Positions 1-11,302 of a stretch of 64,000 bases of DNA are shown one piece after another. Numbering within the stretch: position 1 is the stretch's first letter; every line of letters begins with the position of its first letter. The notes under the pieces are model-generated. The model worked only from the letters and a program-made list of their open reading frames with translations. It had not been told where the DNA came from and did not search any database. Position numbers and translations under genes: made by a program. The stretch comes from Pseudoips prasinana (Eukaryota; Arthropoda; Insecta; Lepidoptera; Nolidae): the NCBI GenBank assembly GCA_951640165.1, contig OX621254.1, positions 28,618,001 through 28,682,000 of the forward strand, given 5' to 3'.

Positions 1-75
1 GTGGTATTGATTGATAAAAAGGTGCAAAAAGGAATAAATAATGTGTAAATATTACCTTTATTTTTTTTTGATTAT

Positions 76-280
76 GCAGGGGGACTGCCTTCGCATGCCA
101 CCCGCAAAAAGTGTCTGCGGGTGGGTATATCGGACTTGCACCGACTAAAACTACCTGCCGTGGACTTCTCTTGGCGCCTGATGGGGGAGTCCCGGGAACG
201 CGGTTATGCTGCTCCGGTACCCCCCTTTTGCGCCATGTCCCAGATGGTCGGGACACGTACCCTGGGAGGGCTCCTTTGGA
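76..280. repeat. Repeat X, copy 1
   Basis: GC-rich block that recurs at 24772-24868 and 32706-32925. All copies contain CGCAAAAAGTGTCTGCGGGT, and the longer two continue through the CCATGTCCCAGATGGTCGGG segment. In the + frame the longer copies share a peptide ending HVPDGRDTYPGR. The copy at 32.7 kb is joined to LINE-like coding sequence on the minus strand, so this is probably a LINE fragment. The family is not recognised. Confidence 0.6.
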
Positions 281-460
281 TTACCCTCCCCTGTAAATAT
301 TACCTACTTTAAAAAAAATCGTTTTAAGGTATGGCATTCGCCGTATGGCTTCCATTTAAAATATTTTTTTTTTGAAATTTTGTATTTGTGCACTATTAAT
401 TGTTATGTTTCTTTTTGAGTTATCCTTGAAATAAACCTTTATCGAGGCAGGGTTCAAAAG

Positions 461-1045
461 CGCCTCGTTTAGCGGTAGCATTAAACGGCAGATAATGAGG
501 TCCTGTGTTCAAATGCCAGGTCGGGTCAAAATGTGATTTTAGGATTTTAAGAGGTCTGGGATATGGCGGTATAAGTGAAAAAATGGCTTGTACATATTTT
601 TTTTATATATTATTTATTTATTAAGGATTTGATTTAATATAAATATAATAATTAGGCAGTGTGTAATATATATAGTATGTAATAGTTGTACGAAATATTT
701 TAATGAAGCTACTTCTTATGTAAACCATTTTTTTGCATGTCAGTGCGACAAAATATGTGGAACTTTAAGACTCTCCATCCATTTGTCTGTAACCATATGT
801 TTTGCGAATTAAATACATTTGAATTTGTAAACAACCGTTTTTCGGAGAAAACGTAAAGCCGTCGGTCCTGTACCTGACCTATTCCCGGTTGTGTCTCTAG
901 TCGTCCCATCGGGTCATAAAAGTGATGGAACAGTGCCCGTGTGTTTGCGCACACACTTGTGCACTATAATATGTCCCGCACCGATGGCTATTCTCCATTG
1001 AGAGTTGCCGTCGTGACCGAAATACGAATGGCAGGACATTATTAT
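461..1045 (+). mobile_element. SINE-C, split copy
   Basis: The tRNA-like head (A-box-like GTTTAGCGGTAGCA, then a weak B box GTTCAAATGCC) runs to about 575. The body resumes near 838 (GTAAAGCCGTCGGTCCTGTACC) and continues to about 1045, including TTGTGCACTATAATATGTCCC. The AT-rich sequence at 576-837 is not part of the family and looks inserted. Full-length SINE-C is best seen at 18605-18975. Confidence 0.65.
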
Positions 1046-1893
1046 GAACACATATTCTTGACAATTTTCCCTGAAGTCGAAGGTACTTGTAACACTCGTA
1101 AAATAAATAAAAGGAAAAGATACAATGCATTTCATATTTTAAGATAATACCAACATCAAGCTGATACGGATCCAATTTTCATAGTAAACGAAAGGAGGAT
1201 ACCTTTAAATCCAATACGGAATACAAAACAAGAATTTTTTTGAAGTGTTAACGTCCCAAAACCGCGCTTATTGAAAAAGGTTGCGGAAATTCACCGCTTA
1301 CCCTAGCAGCACAGAATACATACATACAACAGAAAAGAAACTACGGAATACATACGGAAACAAAATGCAGTCCCTGACTCTCCTAAGTATTGACGAATGG
1401 CTCTTATTCAGAAGAATTTGAAGTACATTCGTCTGAATTAGCTTAGCTATATACAGCAGCCGTATATGATAAAATTATGATGTCTGGTGGAACAACACTT
1501 ACAACTTTTAAACAGAGGACAACTATTGAAACAGTGCTAAGAATCATATCTATTTAATTAGCTATGAAATGAAATATGCCGTCTTAAAATTGGTCAAATG
1601 GTCAATCCAATTGGGAACTACAGCTCTACTGACACATTCACAGATACATATACTTCAAATTTAAAACTGTTTTGTGTTGATGGTTTGTTTGAGTTAATAA
1701 ATGTACTATTAAAAGTAAAGACTTTACAACCGAGAATTTCTAATGATATTATAGTGCATCATTTATAAAGACACAATAATGTTCAATACAATAGGTTTGA
1801 ATACAATTCAATTCGTAATAAATGTCATACGATCCATTCGCTTTAATATTTTATGTTGAACACACACGAGGCATCTTAGTTAAAAACTGTCCT
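1046..1893. other. No recognisable feature
   Basis: AT-rich sequence with only short spurious open frames. No family found elsewhere in the window matches it. Confidence 0.5.
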
Positions 1894-1946
1894 CTAATAT
1901 ATTACCACCACCATGACTAAGGGTCATGGTGGTGGTAATATATTAG
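1894..1946. repeat. Perfect 24-bp palindrome, 5-nt spacer
   Basis: Arms 1894-1917 and 1923-1946 are exact reverse complements (CTAATATATTACCACCACCA... and its complement) separated by TAAGG. There is no T-run or gene that would make this a terminator. It belongs to the short-spacer palindrome class described in the findings. Confidence 0.9.
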
Positions 1947-2053
1947 TTATATTAGTTTGTATTTGTATTGAGAGGGCTTCAGTTCAGTTTACTTAGATTG
2001 CGTTGTTTTATGGTTGTATGTATGTATTGTATGTTATATGGTACAAACCAACC

Positions 2054-2140
2054 AGAAAAGGCAAGGAAAAGCACAAGCTTTTCCTTGCCTTTTCTGTCTG
2101 GTGAAGCAGTGAAAGCCTCCTGGGCTTTATGTAAATTTGT
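2054..2140. repeat. 19-bp palindrome at the edge of repeat G
   Basis: Arms 2054-2072 and 2077-2095 (AGAAAAGGCAAGGAAAAGC and its complement) have a 4-nt spacer. The right arm runs on into CTGGTGAAGCAGTGAAAGC, which matches repeat G at 4440-4495 (opposite strand). So the right arm is the original sequence and the left arm the inverted copy. Beyond the perfect arms the left copy lacks four bases that are present on the right. Confidence 0.75.
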
Positions 2141-2582
2141 GAATGGTTACATTACTTTTGAAAAAATATTAAAAATTAACTCGAGAATAGTTTTATCTCT
2201 AGTTTACTTACTGTATCATCTAAATACTGGGACATCAAGTAGTCGGCTTTTTAGTTCGATTACAAGGGTCAAGATACCCTTAAATATTGGTAGTAGGATT
2301 AGGATTATGTTAAGGAGATTGGGAAAGAATTCCCGAAATTCTCAAATACAGGATATAAGGGACATTTCCATACAAACTGATACTATAGATATATTCAATA
2401 TTAACTCCTGAACAAAATCCATGAAAACTCACAATGTTTGCTTTATTCTTTTTCTCATTTTTATTATTCTGGTTGCAGTTTCATATTATTCTGTTCTCCA
2501 GTTTAACCTGTTACACTTAGTTACCAGATTTAACCACGCATCATTTAGAATTTTATAAGTAAGTTAATCAGTCATAAAGTTG

Positions 2583-2830
2583 CCATGTAAAGGCTCTGCC
2601 TAGTTTGAGATCGAATGGCAGTATGGTAGTTGTCCCAAAGTATTAAATTAAAAATAAAAGGCTAGCGTAGCTCCGTTATATAATAGATTTCCAAAACTTA
2701 GTGTCAGTGTAAATAACGTGTATAAATTTAAATGCGGATGGGAATCGAACCCAAAAATAACAAGCTTCATATGCGTTTACAGCTCCGCTTGGAACCACAC
2801 CATAGTAACCGAGTAATCTGATTGGTAGTT
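2583..2830. mobile_element. Decayed SINE-B 3' module (+) and tRNA-like head (-)
   Basis: 2583-2640 resembles the SINE-B 3' module (GGCTCTGCCTAGTTTGAGATC). 2735-2760 read on the minus strand has a B-box-like GGTTCGATTCCCATCC, followed by an unclear A region. Both are old and diverged. Confidence 0.4.
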
Positions 2831-2877
2831 CTAAGCATGTCCTTGGCAAATTTCAGAATCGCCAGCAATATTCTCAT

Positions 2878-3080
2878 CACATCACATCATCAGCCTATTT
2901 TCGTCCAGTGCTAAACATAGGCCTCCCCAAAGGTAACTATAATATTACTATTTGGAGGGGTTGCTTTAGACACCGCGCTTGGAATGCGAGGTGGCGACCG
3001 CAGTTAGGTGGTAGCTATACTACCTGACTGTCTGTTGTATCGCTCAGTCGCCTTTCACTACACCCACGGGATGGTATGGG
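2878..3080 (-). mobile_element. LINE-T tail (subfamily 2)
   Basis: The + strand starts with a CATCATCAGCC end, then the GGCCTCCCCAAAG block, then GCTTGGAATGCGAGGTGGCG and CGCAGTTAGGTGGTAGCTA. A second copy lies at 40610-40830. The CATCAT end is the 3' end of a minus-strand retroelement. No open frame remains. Confidence 0.6.
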
Positions 3081-3114
3081 GTGGTCCTGATATTCTTTTA
3101 AGTCGGAAACCTTC

Positions 3115-3835
3115 CAAAGGTTGGCGTGGTTGGTAAGATAGGTACTTGCCTTTCACGCCGCAGATACGCTGTGTGCATGAATATGTCTATTTGTCCTGAG
3201 TCTGGGAAGAAAAGTATTGAATAAATAAATAAAAAAGGTTTTTATTCACGTAGACTTTAAAAAAGCGCTTGTAAATAGTCAGAACATGTTTGTAGTAATA
3301 CAGTTATTATTTCTAGTTACTTATTACAGATATTTAGGTACACGGAATGTTAAAACATTTATACAATTTATTTTATAATAGTAGTGATATTTAGATAGCT
3401 TGTATTTAATTATTGTCAAGGAGGTTATGTTTGGGTTTAATTATTAAAATTTATATTTTACTACATATTGTCTGAATGGTTCTGTCTATATTAGTGCATG
3501 AATTCAGTATTATTATTATAACGGACCTTGTGTTTAAAACGACGGTCGCGCTTTAATGCTACCACCGGATCCAATGCGCCCCAACTGAGCAGACCCAGCG
3601 AAACAAACTCAGCAGGTTCATCTACTACCGGTTTCAACACGGCCCAGTTGAGACGGTCCGGCGAAACATACTCAAGCGGGCATGAACACGGGATTTGGTC
3701 CACTTAAAGTAATTATATATAGTATATAAGTAAATGTAGTATTATATGTAGTATATGAGTTATCTGCTTTCCATAGTAAGCTCTGCTTAGTTTGGGATCA
3801 GATGGGCGTGTGTGAATAATGTCCCAGGATATATT
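3115..3835 (+). mobile_element. SINE-B interrupted by a LINE-F tail
   Basis: The head at 3115-3215 has TTGGCGTGGTTGGTAAGAT and TTTGTCCTGAGTCTGGG. The 3' module resumes at about 3712-3835 with AAGCTCTGCTTAGTTTGGGA and AATAATGTCCCAGGATAT. The LINE-F tail (3216-3711, minus) lies between the halves, so the SINE is the older of the two. Confidence 0.7.
3216..3722 (-). pseudogene. LINE-F, 5'-truncated 3' end with C-terminal coding stub
   Basis: On the minus strand an open frame of about 70 codons (3703-3491) ends the retroelement ORF. It contains CPLEYVSPDRLNWAVLKPVV and SLGLLSWGALDPVVALKRDR. A 3' UTR of about 270 bp follows, ending in an A-rich tail (TTTATTTATTTATT at the + strand left edge). The same peptide is encoded on the plus strand at 21538-21706, and related UTR copies occur at 26435, 44190, 50700 and 62823. 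There is no RT or endonuclease domain, so the clade cannot be assigned. Read as a LINE because of the polarity, the truncations and the A-rich tail; an LTR-element origin is less likely. Confidence 0.6.
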
Positions 3836-4435
3836 TATTTCTTAGCATTAATGAAACTAAATAAGTTAATGATTATTATCTTATATATAAACTTTTTGCC
3901 AAATAAACAAGTACTCTGCTGGCCCTGATCACCAAATGATGCTTATTCAGAGCATTATTAACTTTTTCTGTCCAACATTTAGTTGAGGTCAAAACATTAT
4001 CATAATTATGGGTCCTAAGTTATTCGGGTACTTGATGTTGAGAAAAATGATGCTATTTTTGTTGCCTTTTTTGGAGAGTGATCATTTATTCTATTGTTAT
4101 AAATGTACGTGATATATTTTGACTTCATATCAAATATAACCACTGTTAAAGAGGAAATCGAGGCCTGTAAAGACAGGTATCAAAAGCGGCTGGAAACCCA
4201 AACATACGAGTCTAATCACGCGCAGCTATCAAAGACGTGTAAAGAGAAAAGGCATCATTTAAAGACAAGGAGTAGCTGTCCTTTTTGGAGGATACACTAA
4301 ACCTACACACAATATCTCACAAGCTAACTGCTTATAGTAATTTACTGATAGCAGATCGTCACTGAAAAGAAAAATAATCAAATCGTCAGGATTTGATGCT
4401 TCTTCATTAATAATTTGATATTTATAATTAGTTAG
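3836..4435. other. No recognisable feature
   Basis: AT-rich, short frames only. Confidence 0.4.
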
Positions 4436-4439
4436 CCTA

Positions 4440-4850
4440 AGAGCTTTCACTACTCCACCGGACAATAAAGGCAAGCTGGGGTTTAAGCCATGTAGCACAT
4501 AATACTGAAGAATAATCTCCTCTTGGTCGAAGTTCGGAACGGCGGCTAGGTTTAACTTCATTAGCATGGGACAACACACGTGCGCTTTCAATTCCATTAC
4601 TCTCATGCTCCGATAAGTAGACTAGCGACACGACCGCAAAGAGGTAAGGTACAGGAACGACGGCTTTACCAGCACTTCGAGGCACGGGGGTGTAACGGTA
4701 ACTCCAAGACTTCGGGCTGATACTCAGAAGTGTCTCAATATCACTATTTCTGCCCAGACCATTATGTGCCGTTGCACATGCTGCTGCTTGAACAACAAGT
4801 CAGTTGAAGACTACAAATTTAAGTAGCCCACGCCAGAGGCCACCCATTTT
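4440..4850 (-). mobile_element. Repeat G pieces around a SINE-C body
   Basis: 4440-4495 (AGCTTTCACTACTCCACCGG) and 4790-4850 (GACTACAAATTTAAGTAGCC) match repeat G as seen at 24525-24640 and 62725-62818. Between them, 4560-4745 is the SINE-C body on the minus strand (CCATTACTCTCATGCTCCGA, CTTCGGGCTGATACTCAGAA). The SINE therefore seems inserted into repeat G, both diverged. Confidence 0.5.
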
Positions 4851-4851
4851 A

Positions 4852-5390
4852 GGCTGCCGTACCCAAAGGGTAAAACGGGACCCTATTACTAAGACGTCGC
4901 TGTCTGTCTGTCCGTCTGTCACCAGGCTGTATCTCATGAACCGTGATAGTTAGACCATTGAAATTTTCAGAGATGATGTATTTGCCGCTATAACTATAAA
5001 TACAAAATAAAATAAATATTTAAGGGAGCTCTCATACAACAAACGTGAATTTTTTGCTCGTTTTTATTGATAATTTATTTATTTATTATTATAGATTCAC
5101 CAAAAATTATATACACCGTCTTAGATCTAATTAACATACGAATAAATATAGCAGTAGTGTAATAATCACTTACAGGTGAACTCTGCATGCACATGAGAGA
5201 GTACGTTTGTGTATAGTAAGCTTAACCTAACTATGAACTATGTGCTTATCTTCTAAGAGCCATACATGAAAGTGTTTTTGACTGCAGAGGTTAGACATCG
5301 CATATATATTTGTACAATTTTATTCTGAGCATGGTACGGAACCCTTCGTGCGCGCGTCCGAATTGCACTTGGCCGGTTTTTAATGACAGT
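4852..5390. repeat. Repeat H, diverged copy
   Basis: Begins at CCGTACCCAAAGGGTAAAAC, with a CTGTCTGTCTGTCCGTCTGT tract and AAGGGAGCTCTCATACAACA. A GTACGGAACCCTTCGTGCGC end lies near 5335-5385. Copies at 19392-19998 and 46003-46442 share these blocks. The part from 5060 to 5325 does not match them and may be an insertion. Confidence 0.5.
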
Positions 5391-5639
5391 CATAGAGATG
5401 CATGGGCTGGTTTTAGGCACTTTTAGCGCAATTTTCACTCTACTTTAAAACGCCAAGGCGCTGATCGTCTTATTGAGGATTGAGGAATGAATGAGGAATT
5501 TCATCGATACAAATGCTAATTAAGGACCAGGGGTGGATGAGCGGCAATTACGAAAAATCGGATTGTGTACAGTTTTGCACAATCGAAATTTACTTGACTT
5601 GATCTAGGTAAATCTCAAGTCGAAAGTCTTCGACCAGTG

Positions 5640-6004
5640 TGTGTCGCCAGTGATGGCGTCATTGAACGGCTCAGGATCACCCAAACATCAATGGAGAGGG
5701 CTATGCTATGCAGGAAATGTCTAAATCCGCAGGCAAACCAAAGTCACCGACATAGCCCGTAGAATTGTAAAGATGAAGTGGGTGGTGGGGCATATAGATC
5801 GTAGGACCTACGGCCATTGAGGAAGGTAGATTCTCCAGTGGCGACCACGAACCGGAAGAGGCACTGTGGGCAGGCCCTGTATATGATGGACCGATGATGT
5901 GGTTCGCAGAAAACCACTGGATGAGGATAACACAAGGTCGGATATTTTGGAGATCTTTGGGTGACTTTGAGCGACACCATTGGACGTCTTTCAGCTGATA
6001 TGAT
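5640..6004 (+). pseudogene. Decayed LINE-T (RTE-like) C-terminal tail
   Basis: The plus strand aligns by eye with the minus-strand fragment at 55017-55453: CACCCAAACATCAATGGAGA (LKVTQRAMER region), AAGATGAAGTGGGTGG (KLKWQWAGH region), GGCGACCACGAACCGGAAGA, and a final CAGCTGATATGATGATAA tail. Several frameshifts and stops are present. This is the oldest-looking copy of the family in the window. Confidence 0.6.
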
Positions 6005-6805
6005 GATAATATTACAATAATTTCATATCCTTTAAAATACGTGGGCGCGAGAGCTGTCTGCCTGGGCCTTAATTAAAATGTTCTAAACCTCAACTTTAAC
6101 AAAACTGAAGCCCCTTATATATAAATCAAAGAAAACCGATATCAACTTGTCACAGTATTTCATTATTACACAGAAAGACAATTATCGAGCGTTTAGCATG
6201 AATGTGTACACTAACAAAATATCCATTTCTAAGCGATGCCGACGATACCAATTTCCGTAGGATATGTTAGCATGGGAATAATCAATTTCTACGACCTAAT
6301 AGGACTCATCGCAGCTAAATTGGCAAACCATGAGGGGCTATACTTAGCTTCCGATATCGTCAGTACCAAATTTCCGACTACCGTCTTTTAATATTATAAT
6401 TTCTAACAATGCTCATATGCAATTTATGTACTGGGGAAATAAATACCTGTATCGTAGAGGAGTTTTCGAACGTATAACTTACAGACACAAACTAAAAGAC
6501 GAATGAAATTATGTACATATACATAGACCTATAACCTTTACAATTACTTTAAATTTACTTCTATGTATAGCATTACATATCGTCACGTGCGGTCTTTGAA
6601 CGCTAGTACTTTTGGTGGCTTTTGTAACATCGCTAGAATGTTCTAGATAATACCAGAACAAAAGGAAAAGATAGCTGATGGAAAGGAAAAACAAAATTCT
6701 TAATGCAAAAATTGACATTAGATAGTTTGCTAATTCTATGAATGAAAAGAAAGAGATAGGTGAAGACAAGGACAAAAGCATTAAAATAAATCTGTAATAT
6801 AGGCG
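6005..6805. other. No recognisable feature
   Basis: AT-rich. The 119-codon minus-strand frame reaching into it is hydrophobic low-complexity sequence and is not supported. Confidence 0.4.
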
Positions 6806-6919
6806 AAGATTCTCGAATGAAAAGAACGAAATTCGTAATTTTTTAAATTTGGAACGTGTCCCCTCCATTGTTCCATATTTTAAAAATTACGAAAGTTATT
6901 CTTTTCATTCGAGAATCTT
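6806..6919. repeat. Inverted repeat, 50-bp imperfect arms
   Basis: Arms 6806-6855 and 6870-6919 (AAGATTCTCGAATGAAAAGA and its complement, a few mismatches) flank a 14-nt spacer. A partial third copy of the outer end (TTCATTCGAGAATCTT) follows at about 6924-6939. Possible foldback or MITE; no clear target duplication. Confidence 0.65.
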
Positions 6920-6944
6920 TTTCTTCATTCGAGAATCTTGTTTT

Positions 6945-7700
6945 ACATTTGGAAAAATTGAATGAGTGCTTGTGATCAGTGAAAGTAAACGGTGTCACGT
7001 GTGGACTTAAACAGAGAACTCTAAATACGTGAGTGGCCCGTGATCTTAGTGGTGAACCAATTGTCACTGTTGACGCAAATAAAAGTTAAAGGAACTTTAA
7101 CACACACACATACATACACTTCTTTTCCAATCCCCTGACCCACCACTCGCCACAATATCAATACATTAAAGATACAGTCGATTTGAGATCCTCTTTCTTT
7201 TGAATTTGGTTTAATCAAAAACCGACGTAGAAATGATAACCAATGCTATTTAATTGCCGATATTCTGCCTCATTTAATTAAGTTTCTTGTCTTATTGATC
7301 TTCGATTTTCTATGACATTTTCGTTTTAAATAGGTTTTCCGTCGAGTCGTTCTTCACTAAAATAATGTAAATCTTTATTTATTTTCTCCCTCAATTTATA
7401 TTCAAGATGTCTGCGATTCCAAACAAAAGCTTTTAAAGATGAATAAAACTGACAAACATTTATTTTGGCGCTAACTTAGCACAGTTATTGATTTTCAATA
7501 TTTATTGTAAGGATTACTTACCTATTTACATTTTCTTAGTACACTTAAGTCTAGGTTCTATAGGAATGACAAATGTTTTCTTAAGTATCCATGAAACGTA
7601 TTATAATTTATACCATAGATCTGATTATATCGAATTTTGTCGGAAAAATCTTCTTTTGCAGCTTTTGTACCTGATCTCCCCTTTTCGTGTCAGATTAATC
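6945..7700. other. No recognisable feature
   Basis: AT-rich, with a short CA-rich stretch near 7101-7120. A 12-bp inverted repeat (ACTCTCTAATCC) lies near 7700-7740. Confidence 0.4.
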
Positions 7701-7809
7701 ACACTCTCTAATCCCTATTTCCCAAAGAGGATTAGAGAGTTCACTCGTGTTTGCGGGCACACTTTTTTACGTCCTTCCTAGTTGACTACTCTCCGTGAAA
7801 AAGGGTCGC

Positions 7810-8135
7810 GGTAGCCGTAATTCGACTTCAACTCAGAAGGACAGTAGTTACCCTAGTGTCAGAGTTTTTAAAGCCGCCCAGTAGGCCTCTGACATGGCTT
7901 AACGACAGCTGTCAAATGATTACAACCGGGACCAGCAGCTTGACTTCTACTTCTCGGAAGGACAGTTGTTACCTAAGTGTCAGAGTTGTTAAAGCCGCCC
8001 AGTAGGCCTCTGACTACAACCGGGACCAACAGCTTAACGTGTCCTTCAAAGCACGGAGACCCTTTGAAATGTAACCACTTGATCGGTCACCCACCTATGG
8101 ACTGACGGGGAGCCTAGTTGCTTAACCTCGCCGAT
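7810..8135 (+). repeat. Repeat J with internal tandem duplication
   Basis: The block CCTAGTGTCAGAGTT...AAAGCCGCCCAGTAGGCCTC occurs twice (about 7850-7895 and 7972-8013), each followed by a version of TACAACCGGGACCA. The copy at 56185-56400 has the block once, so the duplication is private to this copy. It ends CTTAACCTCGCCGATC in both. The family is unknown. Confidence 0.6.
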
Positions 8136-8567
8136 CATTTGATCATCTAATTTGGAATGGAGCACTATTATTATTTTGGGACCTTATGGACAAACATGTA
8201 ATTTCCTATACAGACCCGACACACCAAAAATATCTTTTCCTTTATATTATAATAATATTTTGATACATTGCTTATTTTTCTCATCATACAACGGGTATGT
8301 AAACAAGAACAATTTGAAGGAACACAAAAAACCGCAATATCTCTTGCAGAGAACCCGAAAACAAACTAAATTACACAAGACCTCTGTTATTTGGACTGAA
8401 CCCTAATAAATAGAGACAAGGTTTAGGACAGACACAAAATAAAACGAATGCATGAAGCCTTGTGTTTGAAGGGACAGAGATATCATAGTGATGTTCTAAG
8501 CAGTCCCAATTTTGAAAAGAAATGCTCTCCAGCTAATAAAATTTTGAAAATTATAATAATTGTAGAG
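8136..8567. other. No recognisable feature
   Basis: AT-rich with short frames that lack domain-like composition. Confidence 0.4.
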
Positions 8568-9105
8568 GTAAGCCATACCGTTCATTCGCTCGAAGAGCAG
8601 CCCGACTGGGGGACCTCCACCTTACAGAAGACATTCCTTAATAATAACATTAATGACTTAATGTTGTGTTTCTGAGTGTGAGTAAGGTCGCCAGAGCTCA
8701 TAGGGGTGGGGTTGGGGAGGGTCAGCAACAATTGTTTGCGGATTCTTTTCAGGGCCGGTAACGCACCCGCGACTCCTTGGTGTTGCGAGAGTCCATGGGC
8801 GGCGGAATCATTTTTTTTTTCACACAGATGATCCTAGCCCCAAACTAAGCAAAGCTTGTACTATGGGTACCAGGCGACGATATGCATACTTATATAGATA
8901 GATAAATACTTAATTACATAGAAAACATCCATGACTCAGAAACAAATATTCGTGCTCATCACACAAATATTTGCACTTACCGGGATTCGAACCCAGGACT
9001 ACCAGCTTCGTAGGCAGGAGCAATACCAACTACGGTGACCATCTCTCTATCATTTACCATCAGGTTGTACCATTGCTCGATTGTCGCCATCTTCTATAAA
9101 AAAAA
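8568..9105 (+). repeat. Repeat K interrupted by SINE-A
   Basis: 8568-8819 matches 44630-44870 (TTCATTCGCTCGAAGAGCAG, AAGGTCGCCAGAGC, GTCCATGGGCGGCGG). The remaining end, TTACCATCAGGT...GCTCGATTGTCGCC, continues at about 9054-9105. The uninterrupted copy at 44.6-44.9 kb shows these parts adjoining, so the SINE-A between them is an insertion. Confidence 0.7.
8820..9041 (-). mobile_element. SINE-A
   Basis: Reference description for SINE-A, read in its own direction: a tRNA-like head with A box GTAGCCTAGTTGGTAG and B box GGTTCGAATCCCGG, then ATTTGTGTGATGAGCACGAA, TTTCTGAGTCATGGATGTTT, a TATAAGTATGTATATCGTCG block, and a 3' module CATAGTACAAGCTTTGCTTA ending GATCTGTGTGACATTGTCCC. About 230 bp and non-coding; the internal Pol III promoter would drive transcription. 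In this copy the A-box region has lost a few bases. Confidence 0.85.
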
Positions 9106-9240
9106 CCTGAGGACATTATTCACACACGGTCATCTGAAACTAAGCACAGCTTGTACTATGGTAACCAGATAACTGATATACAACATATACTACTTTTTTT
9201 TTAAAATACAAACTTGTATAGATAATTACACAAATTAAGC
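9105..9240 (-). mobile_element. SINE-B, 3' half
   Basis: Minus-strand 3' module (ACACACGGTCATCTGAAACT, AGCTTGTACTATGG) up to the TATAGATAATTACAC block. The tRNA-like head is missing. Confidence 0.65.
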
Positions 9241-9242
9241 TG

Positions 9243-9277
9243 CCAAAGATATATAGCAATACGCTACATATCTTTGG
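9243..9277. repeat. 15-bp palindrome, 5-nt spacer
   Basis: CCAAAGATATATAGC and GCTACATATCTTTGG pair with one mismatch around AATAC. It directly abuts the end of the SINE-B fragment. Confidence 0.75.
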
Positions 9278-9554
9278 TATCGCAACGTAAGTCACTTTTT
9301 TATAAAATTCCAAATATAGCTAGGTAGAGAGGGGAATACTGAGAAACAGATAAGGTTAGCATTGATGCATCACAGGTGAAAGCCCCCTTAAACATACGTC
9401 TGAGTCGCAAATCTTAGACCCTTTCGAGTGTTCCTTCATCTATCAAGCGATGGACCTGGTTCCGCACGTTGATTCCATGGAATGCTAAGAATTAGATATT
9501 CTAGACTATAAAATAGACATAAATAAACCTATAAATTATAATACACTTATTATT

Positions 9555-9953
9555 ATACAACATGTAACGTAATTAACGCACACCCTCAGACACCCCAATT
9601 AGAATATTATGTTGTAATTATAATACATACTAAATTTTTAATTTAATATGTATATGCATTTTTATTAACTAAATTAGTTTCTTGGAATAAAGTTTATTTT
9701 TCTTTATTTTGTATTTAATGATGGAATCTGTATGAATACAAATAAAACTGTGATTTAAAAGTCTTATTACTTTGACTTACGGTCCATTTCAATTTGTTTT
9801 GACTGTACAGGGTCAAAATAAAGATAATTTCTGTAGATTTAATTATTTTGGAATAAAAAATTACCTATATTAAAATTGATATAAATCGACTCAGTAAACG
9901 ATTCTGAACAAACTATTTTCAGGGTGTGCGTTAATTAAGTTACATGTTATATA
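9555..9953. mobile_element. MITE-L, copy 1
   Basis: A non-coding element of about 400 bp with terminal inverted repeats of about 27 bp. ACATGTAACGTAATTAACGC at the left pairs with GCGTTAATTAAGTTACATGT at the right. The second copy (24033-24488) is in the opposite orientation. Interior blocks such as GACTTACGGTCCATTTCAAT are shared. Superfamily not determined. Confidence 0.7.
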
Positions 9954-10054
9954 TGCCATCACCGTCTATAACCTAAGTATATTAGTAGCACTCCATATAA
10001 TGGAAATATATTATAATGACGCGGTTACTAGTTTCAAAAAACATTGTCTGCATC

Positions 10055-10262
10055 ATCATGTCAGCCAAAGTACGTCTACTGCTGGACAAAACCTCCCCAT
10101 AGAATGGGGGATATGCCATTATCGCCACGCTTGACAGACGGGTTGGCGATCGCAGTTTGATGGTCATAGTTCACAGAAATACCCTGCTACCCATATCTGG
10201 TATTCCTTCGGACGATTTCTACGCCCCCCACGGGATGAGATGGGGTCATCATATTCTATGCC
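10055..10262 (-). mobile_element. LINE-T tail (subfamily 3)
   Basis: Begins TCATCATGTCAGCC and contains CCACGCTTGACAGACGGGTT and CCCCCCACGGGATGAGATGG. These blocks recur in the opposite orientation at 33930-34158. Non-coding as it stands. Confidence 0.6.
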
Positions 10263-10568
10263 GTCACCACACAGCATGTTGTCTGTATACAAATAACAAA
10301 TTCAAATACACACAAATCACACATAATAATTCAACTTCGAGTCCACATCTGTACACCAAGTAATTCACAAAGACCTACCTACCTTTTGAGAAAACCTTCA
10401 TACTATTAACGTTGTAAATTTTAAGGCGCGTTGATAGTTACATGTTCCACATCAATAAGTTTCAATAATATACGTATTATTAAGTATGACTTTCTATTTC
10501 CGGACTTAAATTGTAGTCACAACCCTAAATTTTATTTGTCTCCAGCCACGTCATATCGTAAGGCATGT

Positions 10569-10713
10569 AGGTACAGACGCTAGCACATCCAGCTTCAGCC
10601 AAATTTCTTTTTAGATTTTCAACTTTATCACAAAATCATAAGGTTTACTTTCCATTGGGGAAATTTGACAGATTGGGGTAGCTTGATGTGCTGGCGTCTG
10701 TACCAAGAGCTGC
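10569..10713. mobile_element. MITE-N, complete copy
   Basis: A 145-bp element. GGTACAGACGCTAGCACATC at the left pairs with GATGTGCTGGCGTCTGTACC at the right, and the inverted similarity extends inward through the AAATTTC/GAAATTT blocks. A second copy at 54929-55513 carries a LINE insertion, so this copy serves as its empty site. Confidence 0.75.
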
Positions 10714-11115
10714 TATCTCGATCCAGTATTTTACACAAAAGGCAAAAGACATAACTCGCATTTGAGTCTTATCTGTAATATTCCAGACTCCCATTTAGAG
10801 ATAGGACTATTTTGTTACAGGTTTTACGTTATCATCAATCACATATTTGTTGTTCCCTTTACGACATGATGTTGTAAAATTTACTACTCAACAACGTGTA
10901 TAAAACCTTATAAAAGAAGTACATGATTTGTGATTGATATCAGGCCCTTAAATATTAACGTTTGTCGGTGAATTTGAATGAAGTTCGATTGTGGAATGCA
11001 TTACCTATCTAAATAAGACGTGCCCAGTCGCTTAAAACTTTTAAAAGTATGGTCAAACAATATTATTAAACACTATCTAGTTGCCACTGAGACTTTACTT
11101 GAATTATCTGATCCG
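10714..11115. other. No recognisable feature
   Basis: AT-rich intervening sequence. Confidence 0.4.
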
Positions 11116-11302
11116 AAACTAGATAACTGATATACTACGTAATACTACTTTTCTTTTGTAAATACATACTTATATAGATAATTACACCCAGTCTCAGGAC
11201 AAACAGACATGTTCATGCACACAAATATATGTCCTGGGTTGGAATCGAACCCACGACCTGCGGCGTGAAAGGCGCTTGCCTAACCACGCTAACCAGCCCG
11301 TC
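11116..11302 (-). mobile_element. SINE-B, 3'-truncated
   Basis: Head intact on the minus strand (GGTTAGCGTGGTTAGGCAAG, B box GGGTTCGATTCCAACCC) followed by the TTTGTCCTGAGACTGGGTGT block. The extreme 3' end is missing. Confidence 0.75.

Noticed and set aside
1968..2411. 147-codon plus-strand frame
   Set aside because: It runs through a palindrome and repeat G and has no domain-like pattern.
6509..6868. 119-codon hydrophobic minus-strand frame, possible membrane protein
   Set aside because: AT-rich low complexity, overlaps one arm of an inverted repeat, no homologue pattern recognised.
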